Of a DNA stretch of 64,000 nucleotides, positions 1 through 9,100 are shown in pieces. Made by a program: the position numbers and the translations under genes. The notes below the pieces were generated by a model. That model had not been told where the DNA came from. It saw only the letters and a list, made by a program, of their open reading frames with translations, and did not search any database. The stretch is taken from positions 4,035,880 through 4,099,879 of the forward strand of contig NZ_AP028155.1 in NCBI RefSeq assembly GCF_033096445.1. The letters run 5' to 3'. Numbering within the stretch: the stretch's first letter is position 1; the number at the start of each line of letters is the position of its first letter. The stretch comes from Butyricimonas faecihominis (GTDB lineage: Bacteria; Bacteroidota; Bacteroidia; Bacteroidales; Marinifilaceae).

Positions 1-2
1 AG

Positions 3-71
3 AGTAACCCGGCAAGTGATGTCGATCCGAAGGATATTCAATCCGTAAAGGACCGAGTGGAAAAAATGTAA
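3..71 (+). CDS. C-terminal end of an unidentified protein (partial)
   Basis: An open frame enters from the left edge and stops with TAA at 69-71, giving 22 residues that end in KDRVEKM. The tail is charged and helix-like. It is followed by a strong terminator hairpin at 117-150, which fits a true gene end. I cannot recognise the family from so short a piece. Confidence 0.55.
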   Translation, partial: SNPASDVDPKDIQSVKDRVEKM

Positions 72-116
72 CATGTGTTTTATTTAAAATAGACTGTTTT
101 AGTATAAAACAGAACT

Positions 117-163
117 GCCCCTAAAAAGTGAACAAAAAACTTTTAGGGGCAATTTATTTTTTT
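117..163 (+). terminator. Rho-independent terminator of the left-edge gene
   Basis: A perfect 10-bp stem (117-126 with 141-150, gcccctaaaa/ttttaggggc) is followed by a T-rich tract at 151-163. It ends the partial gene at 3-71. It may also serve the minus-strand gene that ends at 223. Confidence 0.85.
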
Positions 164-222
164 GTGATAATTCCATTTTTCCCGGTTCTCCCGGTAAATA
201 AGTCATGTTCGGTGAGACGTGT

Positions 223-876
223 CTATAGTTCTACGTACTCGCTCGGTGAAAATTGGGTAAATTCTTCGTTTCCGAAAAACAGGTAAAGATGTAATCGTGT
301 TCCTTCCGGTTGATCTGCCGGAGGAATTTCGATCGTGATTTTCTCGTCTATCCGGCGTGGCATGTAATCCAAGGTTAACTGGGGTGAACGACGTAACGTG
401 TCATAGAAATAGCCTAGGAATACCCAGTCAGAGGAATCCGCTTTCGGGCAATTAGCCCCGTTTTTCCAGTGTAGGGTTACCGTCCATCCCTCGCGTTCCG
501 CGGCCGTGATCACGGGAGCATCCAAAGATCCCACGGAGAACCGAAACGTTTTGAATGCCCATACTCCTTTACCCGGTTGTAGGCACCCGCCATTGATGGA
601 GTGGAATAAGGAATCACTTTTAGAGACCCCTCTTGCCCTTGCTTCAACTCGCCATATCGGTAAATCCTTGATTGCCCGGCGGTAAATTTTCCACATTTTA
701 CGGGTTTCCGTGAAACGATCCGTCGTTTGTCGCTCCCCTTCTGTTCTGGATTTTCTAGGGCCTCGCTTGGATTTACATTTCCTGATTTTTCCCCCGTATA
801 GGAAATAAGTGTACCCGTCCATTTTGATCGGGCCATTAGCGAGCAAGGCTAAAAATAAAGGAGAGGTAGTATCCAT
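223..876 (-). CDS. Uncharacterised 217-aa protein
   Basis: A 217-residue frame with no signal peptide or membrane segment. The N-terminal third is strongly basic (a KIRKCKSKRGPRKSR stretch near residues 30-44). The C-terminal half looks beta-rich, with WTVTLHWKNG, SDWVFLGYF and TRLHLYLFFG strands. The overall plan recalls DUF6266-type proteins of Bacteroidota (basic RK-rich start, then an all-beta domain), but the match is from memory and weak. It stands alone, with terminator 117-150 beyond its 3' end and an AT-rich repeat region upstream. An opposite-phase frame at 510-836 is read as a shadow. The start is the first ATG and is unsupported by a clear ribosome site. Confidence 0.6.
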   Translation of the reverse strand: MDTTSPLFLALLANGPIKMDGYTYFLYGGKIRKCKSKRGPRKSRTEGERQTTDRFTETRKMWKIYRRAIKDLPIWRVEARARGVSKSDSLFHSINGGCLQPGKGVWAFKTFRFSVGSLDAPVITAAEREGWTVTLHWKNGANCPKADSSDWVFLGYFYDTLRRSPQLTLDYMPRRIDEKITIEIPPADQPEGTRLHLYLFFGNEEFTQFSPSEYVEL

Positions 877-958
877 GTCAATCCTGATTTAATGATTAGT
901 AATTGGTTAATTCCGGAACAATAGTACAAATAAAATTTTAAATAAACAATAGATATAT

Positions 959-1023
959 TTTATAAACCTTATTATATATAAGGTTTATAAAAGGTATCTA
1001 TAAGGTATCTATAAGGTTTATGA
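959..1023. repeat. 13-bp palindrome fused to four 11-bp direct repeats
   Basis: A perfect 13-bp inverted repeat (959-971 with 979-991, tttataaacctta/taaggtttataaa) has a 7-bp loop. Its right arm is also the first of four head-to-tail 11-mers: 980-990 aaggtttataa, 991-1001 aaggtatctat, 1002-1012 aaggtatctat, 1013-1023 aaggtttatga. The 11-bp period places each copy on about the same face of the helix. The function is unknown. Confidence 0.85.
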
Positions 1024-1177
1024 GGGTATTCATCCGTATTTGATCAATGATTAACCATTTGGCATGATATTAATAATGTGTTAATTCCCAATTGATTATG
1101 GCTCGCCTGAGATGCTGGTTTAGTTTTGGTTTGAATGATTTACTTATTTGTCAAAATTTATTTTGAATAGAATAAAT

Positions 1178-1185
1178 TATTTTTG
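1178..1185 (+). promoter_or_regulatory. Candidate -7 element (TATTTTTG) for the acetyltransferase gene
   Basis: This matches the Bacteroidota TAnnTTTG -7 consensus and lies 14 bp before the ATG at 1200, implying a very short leader. No TTTG lies at the usual 19-20 bp spacing upstream, so only half of the promoter is supported. Confidence 0.4.
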
Positions 1186-1199
1186 TAGCCGGATAAAAA

Positions 1200-1736
1200 A
1201 TGAATGAAATGATATTGGAAACGGAACGGTTGGTTCTAAGAAAGTTAGAACAAGGTGATTTTGACGAGGTGTGTAAATTGTTGCAGGATCCCGTGGTGAT
1301 GTATGCTTACGAGGGTGCTTTTAGCGATCAGGAAGTTCAGGCGTGGTTGGATAAGATGTTCCAGCGGTACGAGGATGACGGTTTCGCACTGTGGGCGGTC
1401 ATCGAGAAAAGCAATGGCGAGCTTATCGGGCAATGTGGTATCACGTACCAAGAATATAACGGGGGCAGGGTTCTGGAAGTCGGTTATTTGTTCCGGCAAG
1501 AATTTTGGCATAAAGGATTTGCCACGGAAGCTGCCATTGCTTGTAAAGAATATGCATTTCAAGTGCTGAATTTTGACGAGGTTTATTCCATTATTCGGGA
1601 TTCGAACGTGGCATCCCAGAACGTGGCCCGGCGGAACGGGATGATAGAGGTTGATACGCTTGTCAAGCATTATCGGGGAGTCGAGATGCCACATATCGTT
1701 TTTAGGGTATCGAGAGAGAATAATTTAAAAAAGTGA
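1200..1736 (+). CDS. GNAT-family N-acetyltransferase (RimJ/RimL type)
   Basis: A 178-aa cytosolic protein of the GNAT fold. It begins with the ETERLVLRKLEQGDFDEV strand-helix typical of RimJ/RimL-like acetyltransferases. It has the EVGYLFRQEFWHKGFATEAA acetyl-CoA binding region (Q/R-x-x-G-x-G/A type motif) near residues 91-112, and ends with a SQNVARRNGM motif near 138-147, typical of this subgroup. It would transfer an acetyl group from acetyl-CoA to an amine of a protein or small molecule; the substrate cannot be read from sequence. A second in-frame ATG at codon 4 is an alternative start. The gene stands alone and ends 24 bp before a hairpin shared with the opposing tRNA genes. Confidence 0.9.
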   Translation: MNEMILETERLVLRKLEQGDFDEVCKLLQDPVVMYAYEGAFSDQEVQAWLDKMFQRYEDDGFALWAVIEKSNGELIGQCGITYQEYNGGRVLEVGYLFRQEFWHKGFATEAAIACKEYAFQVLNFDEVYSIIRDSNVASQNVARRNGMIEVDTLVKHYRGVEMPHIVFRVSRENNLKK

Positions 1737-1760
1737 TTAGAGTTTTCCGGATAAAATAAA

Positions 1761-1784
1761 AGGAGTTAGTGATTACTAACTCCT
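1761..1784 (-). terminator. Hairpin terminator between the acetyltransferase gene and the tRNA pair
   Basis: A perfect 10-bp stem (1761-1770 aggagttagt with 1775-1784 actaactcct) encloses a 4-base loop. Read on the minus strand it is followed by a T-rich tract, so it best fits the end of the tRNA transcript. It can also end the acetyltransferase mRNA coming from the left. Confidence 0.8.
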
Positions 1785-1796
1785 TAATATTCCGTG

Positions 1797-1881
1797 TACT
1801 CGAGGCGGGACTTGAACCCGCACAGCCGCAATGGCCACGGGATTTTAAGTCCCGCGTGTCTACCGATTCCACCACTCGAGC
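1797..1881 (-). tRNA. tRNA-Leu (anticodon UAA)
   Basis: Read on the minus strand, this 85-nt sequence folds as a class II tRNA. It has a GCTCGAG acceptor arm paired with CTCGAGT (a G-U pair at the end), the GGTGGAATCGGTAGACAC D arm, and the anticodon loop CTTAAAA with UAA at 1845-1847. A long variable arm and the GGGTTCAAGTCCC T arm follow. The discriminator is A and CCA is not encoded. It is co-transcribed downstream of tRNA-Gly. Confidence 0.96.
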
Positions 1882-1885
1882 AACT

Positions 1886-1961
1886 TGGAGCGAAAAACGG
1901 GACTCGAACCCGCGACCCTAACCTTGGCAAGGTTATGCTCTACCAACTGAGCTATTTTCGC
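1886..1961 (-). tRNA. tRNA-Gly (anticodon GCC)
   Basis: On the minus strand the sequence starts GCGAAAATAGCTCAGTTGG. The anticodon loop has GCC at 1926-1928, and the T arm reads GGGTTCGAACCCC. The acceptor arm closes with TTTTCGC, discriminator T and an encoded CCA, unlike the neighbouring tRNA-Leu. It is the first gene of a two-tRNA transcript, with 4 bp between the two tRNAs. Confidence 0.97.
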
Positions 1962-2009
1962 ATGATTGCTTGCAAAATTTTCTAGGAACGCTTTCCTTTT
2001 TTGCGATTG

Positions 2010-2040
2010 CAAATATAGAGCATTTTTTGTTTTCAGCAAA
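2010..2040 (-). promoter_or_regulatory. Promoter of the Gly-Leu tRNA pair
   Basis: On the minus strand the site reads TTTG (2037-2040), 19 bp, TATATTTG (2010-2017). This is a perfect match to the Bacteroidota primary-sigma consensus TTTG-N19-TAnnTTTG. The -7 box lies about 48 bp upstream of tRNA-Gly, leaving room for a processed 5' leader. Confidence 0.85.
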
Positions 2041-2196
2041 GGGTTTGATAAGAAAATGCAAAGGATTTTTTAAATTCATTTCTTGAAAACTGTTTTTCAT
2101 GCAGTTACTGGAGGGGAAAAGAGGTGAATGTCGGGGAACGGGAGGTCGAATGAGGCCTAGTGAAGATGTGATTTTGCGATTTTTTTTAAGAAATGG

Positions 2197-2227
2197 GTTG
2201 TTCTCGGGTGTAGAATGATTATATTTG
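2197..2227 (+). promoter_or_regulatory. Promoter of the ftsX operon
   Basis: GTTG (2197-2200), 19 bp, TATATTTG (2220-2227) fits the Bacteroidota promoter consensus with one mismatch in the -33 element. It lies 22 bp before the ftsX ATG and probably drives ftsX and the DUF3098 gene. Confidence 0.75.
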
Positions 2228-2249
2228 TCAAGTTTTTAAGACAGAAAAA

Positions 2250-3116
2250 ATGTCGCGGACAGAAAGTAGAAAGGGAAAAAGTGCTTATTTTGTTCCCACA
2301 ATCAGTATTTCTCTGGTATTGATTGTGGTCGGTATGCTTGTATTTATTTTGTTGAATGCCCGGGCGATTTCGGATCATGTGAAACGGAATATCGGTTTTG
2401 CCGTGATCGTGAAGGATAACACGAATGAGGCGGAGATTAAGCGGGTGCAAAAGATTCTGGATACCCAACCTTACGTTTACGCTTCGAAGTATATTACTAA
2501 AGAACAGGCGGCGAAGTCTTTCAAGAAAGAGATGGGAGAGGATTTTGAGCGGATATTGGGTGCCAACCCTTTGTTGCCTTCCATCGAGATCAAGCTGAAC
2601 CCGGCATACGCGAATAACGATTCGCTGGCGATGATAGAGAAAGGATTGGCAAGATTTGATATTATCCACGAGGTGTATTACCAGAAATCCATGATCGAGA
2701 GTATTAACGAGAACATACGGCGGATTACGATTATCTTTTTGATTGTCGGGGCGGTGTTGGTGTTGATTTCGTTCACGTTGATTCGCAACATGATTCATTT
2801 GGCGGTTTACTCGCAGCGACTGTTGATCAAGACGATGCAGTTGGTGGGGGCCACGCCGTTTTTTATATGCAAACCTTTCGTGTACGGGAGTATGTGGCGA
2901 GGGTTCTTCGGGGCTTTGATTGCTAACTTGGTGTTGCTGGGTGCGATATTTTTCGTACAAGAGAACGTGGGGAACGTGATTAATATCATGCGGCAGGACG
3001 TGATCTTGTTGATGGTGGGTTTTGTGATCCTTTCCGGGGTGGTGTTGTCATTTTTCTCGGCTTGGTTCTCGGTACGTCGTTATTTGCGGCGGGATTTGAA
3101 TGATTTATACGTGTAA
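2250..3116 (+). CDS. ftsX: Cell division protein FtsX (ABC-type permease)
   Basis: A 288-aa inner-membrane protein with the FtsX plan: a cytosolic start, a first membrane helix near residues 15-37, and a periplasmic domain of about 130 residues. Three membrane helices follow (near 165-190, 215-240 and 250-278). The TMQLVGATPFFICKPF segment between helices 2 and 3 is the coupling region seen in FtsX. With the ATPase FtsE (not in this window) it should control peptidoglycan hydrolases at the septum. It is followed 10 bp later by a DUF3098 gene and then uppP, truB and queA, a cluster I know from Bacteroidales genomes. The length is normal for the family. Confidence 0.93.
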   Translation: MSRTESRKGKSAYFVPTISISLVLIVVGMLVFILLNARAISDHVKRNIGFAVIVKDNTNEAEIKRVQKILDTQPYVYASKYITKEQAAKSFKKEMGEDFERILGANPLLPSIEIKLNPAYANNDSLAMIEKGLARFDIIHEVYYQKSMIESINENIRRITIIFLIVGAVLVLISFTLIRNMIHLAVYSQRLLIKTMQLVGATPFFICKPFVYGSMWRGFFGALIANLVLLGAIFFVQENVGNVINIMRQDVILLMVGFVILSGVVLSFFSAWFSVRRYLRRDLNDLYV

Positions 3117-3126
3117 ATAAAAATAT

Positions 3127-3390
3127 ATGGCAAGAATTTTAAACGAAAAGAAAGACGGTTTTCCTATACCGAAGGATAATTACAAGATGATCCTGATCGG
3201 TTTCGGGATCGTTATAGTGGGTTTCCTCTTGATGATGGGAGGGGGAGCGGATTCGCCCGATACATTTAATTATGACATTTTTAGTTTTCGCCGGATCACG
3301 TTAGCGCCTATCGTGGTGTTATTCGGTTTCGGTTTCGTTTTCTGGGGTATCATGCGAAAACCCAAAACGAAGGGAGAGGAGAAAAATTAA
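3127..3390 (+). CDS. DUF3098 family small membrane protein
   Basis: An 87-aa protein with two membrane helices, near residues 20-37 and 57-75. A linker holds GGADSPDTFNYDIFSFRRITLAP, in which the DIFSFRR-LAP segment is the conserved core I associate with DUF3098. It sits between ftsX and uppP, its usual place in Bacteroidota. That points to an envelope or cell-division role, but no function is established as far as I know. The RKPK-KGEEKN tail is cytosolic by the positive-inside rule. Confidence 0.85.
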   Translation: MARILNEKKDGFPIPKDNYKMILIGFGIVIVGFLLMMGGGADSPDTFNYDIFSFRRITLAPIVVLFGFGFVFWGIMRKPKTKGEEKN

Positions 3391-3423
3391 ATATTAATGT
3401 AATTGAATATTGACGTGCGTGCA

Positions 3424-3454
3424 TTCTCAATTTTCAATTCTCAATTTTCAATTC
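3424..3454. repeat. Dispersed 'tctcaattttcaatt' repeat
   Basis: The DUF3098-uppP spacer carries two copies of a unit reading tctcaattttcaatt. Close relatives occur at 27967-27997, 52911-52942 and 59419-59454, always between genes. These may be simple slippage products or a short dispersed element. Confidence 0.6.
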
Positions 3455-3458
3455 ATAG

Positions 3459-4247
3459 ATGGAGTGGTTTGAGGCATTGGTGCTTGGTATCATCCAAGGG
3501 CTTACAGAATTTTTGCCGGTGAGTAGTTCCGGGCATTTACAGATTTTTAGCGCTCTTTTCGGGTTAGAAGGAGAGGAGAATTTAACGTTTGCCGTGGCGG
3601 TTCACGCCGCGACGGTTTGTAGTACGATCGTGATTTTATGGAAGGAAGTGTCCGTGTTGTTCAAGGGCTTTTTCACGTTCAAGTATAATGACGAGATGGC
3701 CTACGTGCTAAAGATATTTCTTTCCATGATACCGGTGGCTATCGTGGGATTCTGTTTCAAGGATTACGTGGAGGCGTTATTTGGTTCGGGATTGACGGTC
3801 GTGGGGTGTATGTTGCTGGTAACGGCGGTGTTGTTGTCGTTCGCTTATTACGCTAAACCCCGGGTGAAAGAAAAAATCTCGTATCGGGACGCGTTCGTGA
3901 TCGGGTTGGCGCAAGCGTGTGCCGTGTTACCCGGTTTGTCTCGTTCCGGTTCGACTATTGCTACCGGGATTTTGTTGGGTAACAAGAAGGAGGCGGTGGC
4001 CAAGTTCTCTTTTTTGATGGTATTGATTCCTATTCTGGGGGAGGCTTTTCTGGATCTGATGAAAGGCGGGTTCTCGGCAGAGGCAAGCGGTATTTCGACC
4101 GTGTCGCTGTTGGTGGGATTCGCTGCAGCTTTTATCTCGGGATGTATTGCTTGTCGCTGGATGATTAATATCGTGAAAAAGGGTAAGTTGATTTGGTTCG
4201 CTCTTTATTGCGCTATCGCGGGTGTATTGACGATTGTTTTAGGATAA
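3459..4247 (+). CDS. uppP: Undecaprenyl-diphosphatase UppP/BacA
   Basis: A 262-aa polytopic membrane enzyme that dephosphorylates undecaprenyl diphosphate, to recycle the lipid carrier used for peptidoglycan and O-antigen synthesis. Both signature motifs are present: the [14 protein letters not shown] segment (Q13, E17, S22-S24, H26), and PGLSRSGST at residues 158-166, which holds the catalytic arginine and serines. Seven to eight hydrophobic segments fit the family. The stop codon overlaps the truB start (TAATG), so the two are translationally coupled. Confidence 0.96.
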   Translation: MEWFEALVLGIIQGLTEFLPVSSSGHLQIFSALFGLEGEENLTFAVAVHAATVCSTIVILWKEVSVLFKGFFTFKYNDEMAYVLKIFLSMIPVAIVGFCFKDYVEALFGSGLTVVGCMLLVTAVLLSFAYYAKPRVKEKISYRDAFVIGLAQACAVLPGLSRSGSTIATGILLGNKKEAVAKFSFLMVLIPILGEAFLDLMKGGFSAEASGISTVSLLVGFAAAFISGCIACRWMINIVKKGKLIWFALYCAIAGVLTIVLG

Positions 4248-4963
4248 TGAGTAAGTGGGGTAATATTTTTTTTAGAGAAGGAGAGGATTTTCGGGCAGGA
4301 GCGGTGTTCGTGGTCGATAAACCATTGCGCTGGACATCGTTTGACGTGGTGAACAAAGTTCGTATTTGCTTGAGAAAAGGATACGGGAAGATAAAAGTGG
4401 GGCACGCGGGGACGTTGGATCCTTTGGCATCGGGAGTGGTGATTATTTGTGTGGGGAAGGAGACAAAGAAGATCGAGGAGTATATGGGACAGGAGAAAGA
4501 GTACGTGGCGGAAATTACTTTCGGGCATACGACCCCTTCTTATGATTTGGAGACATCTTTTGACGGGGAGTTTTCGTATGAACAAGTGGATCGTGCTTGT
4601 TTGGAGCGGGCGGTCCAGCAGTTTGTCGGGGAAATTGAGCAGTTTCCGCCCTCTTATTCGGCTGTTCGTGTTGACGGGGTCCGGGCGTACGAGATGGCTC
4701 GTCGGGGGGACGAGGTGGAGATGAAGAGCCGGAAGGTAGTGGTTCGGGAGATTGAAATATTGAAAGTGGAACTTCCAATAGTGGAACTCCGGATTGTGTG
4801 TGGCAAGGGAACGTACATCCGTTCGCTGGCTCATGATCTGGGAAAAGCCTGCGGGAGCGGTTCGCATTTGTCAGCTCTAAGAAGGACCCGGGTGGGGGAC
4901 TTCCGGGTGGAAGATGGGTTTAAAATGGATGAAATTATTGGAGTTTTACAGGAAAATTTGTAA
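4247..4963 (+). CDS. truB: tRNA pseudouridine-55 synthase TruB
   Basis: A 238-aa enzyme that makes pseudouridine 55 in the T loop of tRNAs. The catalytic aspartate is D58 in GHAGTLDPLASGV. The VDKPLRWTSFDVV start, the YMGQEKEYVAEITFGHTT strand and the C-terminal CGKGTYIRSLAHDLG motif are all typical. A longer in-frame reading from 4193 exists, but it lies inside uppP. The ATG at 4247, overlapping the uppP stop, gives the family N-terminus and is preferred. Confidence 0.95.
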   Translation: MSKWGNIFFREGEDFRAGAVFVVDKPLRWTSFDVVNKVRICLRKGYGKIKVGHAGTLDPLASGVVIICVGKETKKIEEYMGQEKEYVAEITFGHTTPSYDLETSFDGEFSYEQVDRACLERAVQQFVGEIEQFPPSYSAVRVDGVRAYEMARRGDEVEMKSRKVVVREIEILKVELPIVELRIVCGKGTYIRSLAHDLGKACGSGSHLSALRRTRVGDFRVEDGFKMDEIIGVLQENL

Positions 4964-5001
4964 TTTAGCAAGATTTGATTAATATATAAACATTATTCAA
5001 C

Positions 5002-6051
5002 ATGAAATTATCTAAGTTTAAATATAAGTTGCCGCCGGAGTTGATCGCGTTACATCCGACGCCTAACCGGGATGAGGCCCGGTTGATGGTTCTGGATCGG
5101 AAAACCGGAAAGATTGAACACAAGGTATTTAAAGATGTGATTGACTATTTTGACGAGAAAGACGTGTTCGTTTTTAACGATTCCAAGGTGTTCCCGGCGA
5201 GGTTATATGGAAACAAGGAAAAAACCGGTGCGGAGATCGAGGTGTTTTTGCTGAGAGAGCTGAACCCGGAATTGCGTATTTGGGACGTGTTGGTTGATCC
5301 GGCTCGGAAAATACGTATCGGGAACAAGTTGTATTTCGGGGAAGATGATAGCATGGTGGCCGAGGTCATTGATAATACCACTTCTCGCGGGAGAACTTTG
5401 CGTTTCCTGTTCGATGGTGAATATGACGAGTTCAAGAAGGAGTTGTACGCGTTGGGCGAAACCCCGCTTCCTCGTTTTATTAACCGGAAAGTGGAACCTG
5501 AAGATGCTGATAATTACCAGACTATTTTTGCCAAGCATGAAGGTGCGGTGGCTGCCCCGACTGCGGGTATGCATTTTAGTCGCGAGTTGATGAAACGTAT
5601 GGAGATCAAGGGGATTGATTTCGCTTACATCACGTTGCACGTCGGATTGGGGAATTTCCGGGAGGTGGACGTGGAGGATTTGACGAAGCATAAGATGGAT
5701 TCGGAACAAATCTTCGTGACACCGGAAACGGTGAAAATCGTGAATGACGCGAAGGATGAAAAGCATAAAATTTGTGCCGTGGGTACGACGGTGGTACGTA
5801 CATTGGAGAGCTGCGTGACCACCAAAGGACGGTTGACGGAGTTTGAAGGGTGGACGAACAAGTTTATCTTCCCCCCGTATGATTTCAGCGTGCCGGATGC
5901 TTTCATTTCCAATTTCCATTTGCCTTATTCGACGTTATTGATGATGGTGGCGGCCTTCGGTGGGTATGAACACGTCATGGAAGCGTATAATCAGGCGGTT
6001 AAGGAAAAATATCGTTTTGGTACTTATGGCGATGCCATGCTTATCATTTAA
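5002..6051 (+). CDS. queA: S-adenosylmethionine:tRNA ribosyltransferase-isomerase QueA
   Basis: A 349-aa enzyme of queuosine synthesis. It transfers and isomerises the ribosyl part of S-adenosylmethionine onto 7-aminomethyl-7-deazaguanine in the wobble position of tRNA. The conserved start ([25 protein letters not shown]), [24 protein letters not shown] near residues 180-190 and [10 protein letters not shown] are visible. The length matches the family. It is last in the ftsX-to-queA cluster and is followed by a terminator at 6075-6104. Confidence 0.96.
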   Translation: MKLSKFKYKLPPELIALHPTPNRDEARLMVLDRKTGKIEHKVFKDVIDYFDEKDVFVFNDSKVFPARLYGNKEKTGAEIEVFLLRELNPELRIWDVLVDPARKIRIGNKLYFGEDDSMVAEVIDNTTSRGRTLRFLFDGEYDEFKKELYALGETPLPRFINRKVEPEDADNYQTIFAKHEGAVAAPTAGMHFSRELMKRMEIKGIDFAYITLHVGLGNFREVDVEDLTKHKMDSEQIFVTPETVKIVNDAKDEKHKICAVGTTVVRTLESCVTTKGRLTEFEGWTNKFIFPPYDFSVPDAFISNFHLPYSTLLMMVAAFGGYEHVMEAYNQAVKEKYRFGTYGDAMLII

Positions 6052-6074
6052 AATATAGAACCTGAGGGTTGAAG

Positions 6075-6104
6075 ACGGTATGCTGAAAGGTATGCCGTTT
6101 TTTT
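6075..6104 (+). terminator. Terminator after queA
   Basis: A 7-bp stem (6075-6081 acggtat with 6092-6098 atgccgt, one G-U pair) is followed by a run of seven T residues to 6104. It ends the queA transcript just before the mfd start. Confidence 0.8.
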
Positions 6105-6121
6105 GATAAAGGAACAAAGAT

Positions 6122-9100
6122 TTGGAAGCAAAAGAGTTATTAGATTTATTTCAAGATCATCCTGTCGTTCAGAAAATTGCCAATCGGCTGCGCAAGCAGA
6201 CGGGGACAAAGATAAAGTTGGAGAACGGGATCGGTTCGCTCGTGGCTTTTATCGCGGCTGCCGTGGGACGGGAGATGAAGGGATTACAGCTTTTCGTGTT
6301 GAACGACAAGGAGGAGGCTGCTTATTTCTACAATGATTTGTTGACTTTTTATGACGAGGAGAACGTGCGTTTTCTGCCTTCCTCGTTTCGGCGTTCCGGT
6401 AATTTTGAAGATAAAGATAACGATTCGATTCTGGTTCGGACAGAGGTGTTGAATGCCTTGACGGCAAAAGAGGTGGGGATGGTGGTCACTTACACGGAGG
6501 CGATGGCCGAGAAGGTGGTGAGCAAGAAGATGTTGGCCGATATGTCGATGCCCGTGATCAAGGGGAACAAGCTGTCGCTAACGTTTTTGGAGTCGTTGTT
6601 GGGAGAGTACGGTTTCGAACGGAATGATTTCGTGTATGAACCCGGACAGTTTTCTATCCGGGGAAGTATCGTGGATGTCTATTCTTTCGCGGAAGAGCGT
6701 CCGGTGCGAATAGACTTTTTCGGGGACGAGGTGGAAAGCATTCGTTATTTCGATGTAGAGACACAGCTTTCCGAGCAGTTGATTGACAAGGTGGTGATCG
6801 TACCCGATTTGAGCGAGTCAACGGATAAGAATGATAACGTGGGGTTGACCGAGTTCCTTGGGAAAGAGGCCACGTGGTGGATGAAGAATTCCTTGTTGAT
6901 TCATGACCGCATTAATTCGTTAAAAGAACTGGATGCCGGGGAATTCCTGATCACGTCGGATAGTTTGTTCCGGACGATCGAGGGGAACAGTGTGGTGGAG
7001 TGGGGACCGGAGTTGTTTTTCCGGGGTGAGGTGATTCGCTTGGAGGCGGAGGTGCAACCGGCCGTGAACAAGCAGTTCGATTTGCTGGCAGAGCATTTGC
7101 TAGACAAGCAGATGGATCGCTACACGGTTTATCTTTGTTCTACGAACGATATGCAACTCCAGCGATTGCGGGATATTTTCTCGGACAAGGGGCATGAGGT
7201 GAATTTTGTACCCGTGGAGGGAACGATCCACGAGGGTTTCAGTGATGCCCTGATCAAGGTGTGTATCTACACGGAGCATCAGATCTTCGATCGTTACCAG
7301 AAATACCGTTTGAAGACTTCGCAGATCCGGAAAGGGCGGGAGTCCATCACGATCAGCGAGTTGCAGAACCTGCATCCCGGAGATTACGTGGTGCATATAG
7401 ATCACGGGATCGGGCGCTTCGGCGGGTTGACGAAGATTGATAATGACGGGAAGATTCAGGAGGCCATACGTTTGGTGTATAAGAATAATTCCGAATTGTA
7501 CGTGAGTCTCCATTCATTACATAAAATTTCCAAGTACAAGGGGAAGGACGGTGAACCGCCAACCGTGAGTAAGTTGGGTGGGGAGGCTTGGAATAAATTA
7601 AAACAGCGAACCAAGTCGAGGGTAAAGGATATTGCCCGGGAGTTAATAGCTCTGTATGCCAAGCGCAGGCGGGAGGAGGCTTATGCGTTCTCGAAAGATA
7701 GTTTCTTGCAGGACGAGATGGAGGCATCCTTTATGTACGAGGAAACGCCGGATCAGATGAAGGCGATCGAGGCGGTGAAAGCGGACATGGAGAGTCCTCA
7801 CGTGATGGATCGTCTGGTTTGCGGGGATGTGGGATTCGGAAAAACGGAAGTCGCTATTCGTGCGGCATTCAAGGCGGTGGCTGATAGTAAACAGGTGGCC
7901 GTGTTGGTGCCGACGACGGTTTTGGCTTATCAGCATTATAATACTTTCAAGAAACGTCTGGAGGGGATGCCTTGCCGGATCGAGTATATCAGTCGGATGA
8001 AAAAGAGTGCCGATATTAAGCGGATTTTGAAAGATTTGGAAGCGGGGAAGGTGGATATTATCATCGGGACGCATCGTTTGACAAGTAATGATATAAAATT
8101 TAAGGATCTCGGTTTGCTGGTGATTGATGAGGAGCAGAAGTTTGGGGTGGCGGTGAAGGAGAAGTTGAAACGTTTGAAATTGAACGTGGATACCATTACC
8201 ATGACGGCGACACCGATCCCGCGGACTCTGCAATTTTCGTTGATGGGGGCGAGGGATATGTCGATTATCCGTACGGCCCCGCCTAATCGTTACCCGATCG
8301 TGACGGAGTTACATCGTTTTGATGAGAAAGTGATTAAGGATGCGATTTCTTACGAGGTGAGCCGTGGGGGACAGGTGTTTTTTATTCATAACCGGGTGGA
8401 TAATATCCGGGATATTCAATATATGATTCATCGTCTGATTCCCGGCATCAAGAGTTGTGTGGGACACGGGCAGATGAGTGGGGAGGAGTTGGAGACGGTG
8501 ATGCATGATTTCGTGCGGGGAGATTACGACGTGTTGATTGCCACGACGATCGTGGAGTCGGGGTTGGATATTCCTAATGCGAATACTATTATTATTAATC
8601 AGGCCCAGAATTACGGGTTGAGTGATTTACACCAGTTGCGGGGACGGGTGGGACGTTCCAACCGGAAGGCTTTTTGTTATTTGCTGGCCCCGCCTTTGGA
8701 ATTAGTGAATGCGGATGCCCGGAGGCGGTTGAAGGCGATCGAGGATTTCAGCGGCTTGGGGAGTGGGTTCAATATTGCCATGCAGGATTTGGATATTCGT
8801 GGGGCCGGGAATATTTTAGGGGGAGAGCAATCCGGTTTTATTGCAGAAGTGGGGTACGAGACCTATCAAAGAATTCTGAACGAGGCGTTAGTGGAATTGA
8901 GGGATGAGGAATTCCCCGAATTACAGAAGGTGCATCCGGATGAGCCGATGGCGTTTGCCACGGATTGCGTGATCGACACGGATTTTGCTTTGTTGATTCC
9001 CGATACTTACGTGGAGAACGTGAGCGAACGAATCCGCTTGTACCGGGAGTTGGATAATATCGCGAACGAAGAGGCTTTGCAGCGTTTCGAGATAGAGATG

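Larger units (their letters stand above)
877..1199. other. AT-rich intergenic region with palindrome and 11-bp repeats
   Basis: This 323-bp spacer separates the 217-aa gene from the acetyltransferase gene. It holds the inverted repeat and phased 11-bp repeats annotated at 959-1023, and a candidate -7 element at 1178-1185. I see no coding potential in it. Confidence 0.7.

Noticed and set aside
510-836. Second minus-strand frame inside the 217-aa gene
   Set aside because: It lies wholly within the longer frame, with no family-like pattern, and is read as a shadow.
1794-1985. Plus-strand frame across the two tRNA genes
   Set aside because: It is the antisense of tRNA-Leu and tRNA-Gly; the fold and anticodon loops are clear on the minus strand.
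4193-4246. Longer N-terminus for TruB
   Set aside because: The extra 18 residues lie inside uppP, and the ATG at 4247 overlaps the uppP stop in the usual coupled manner.
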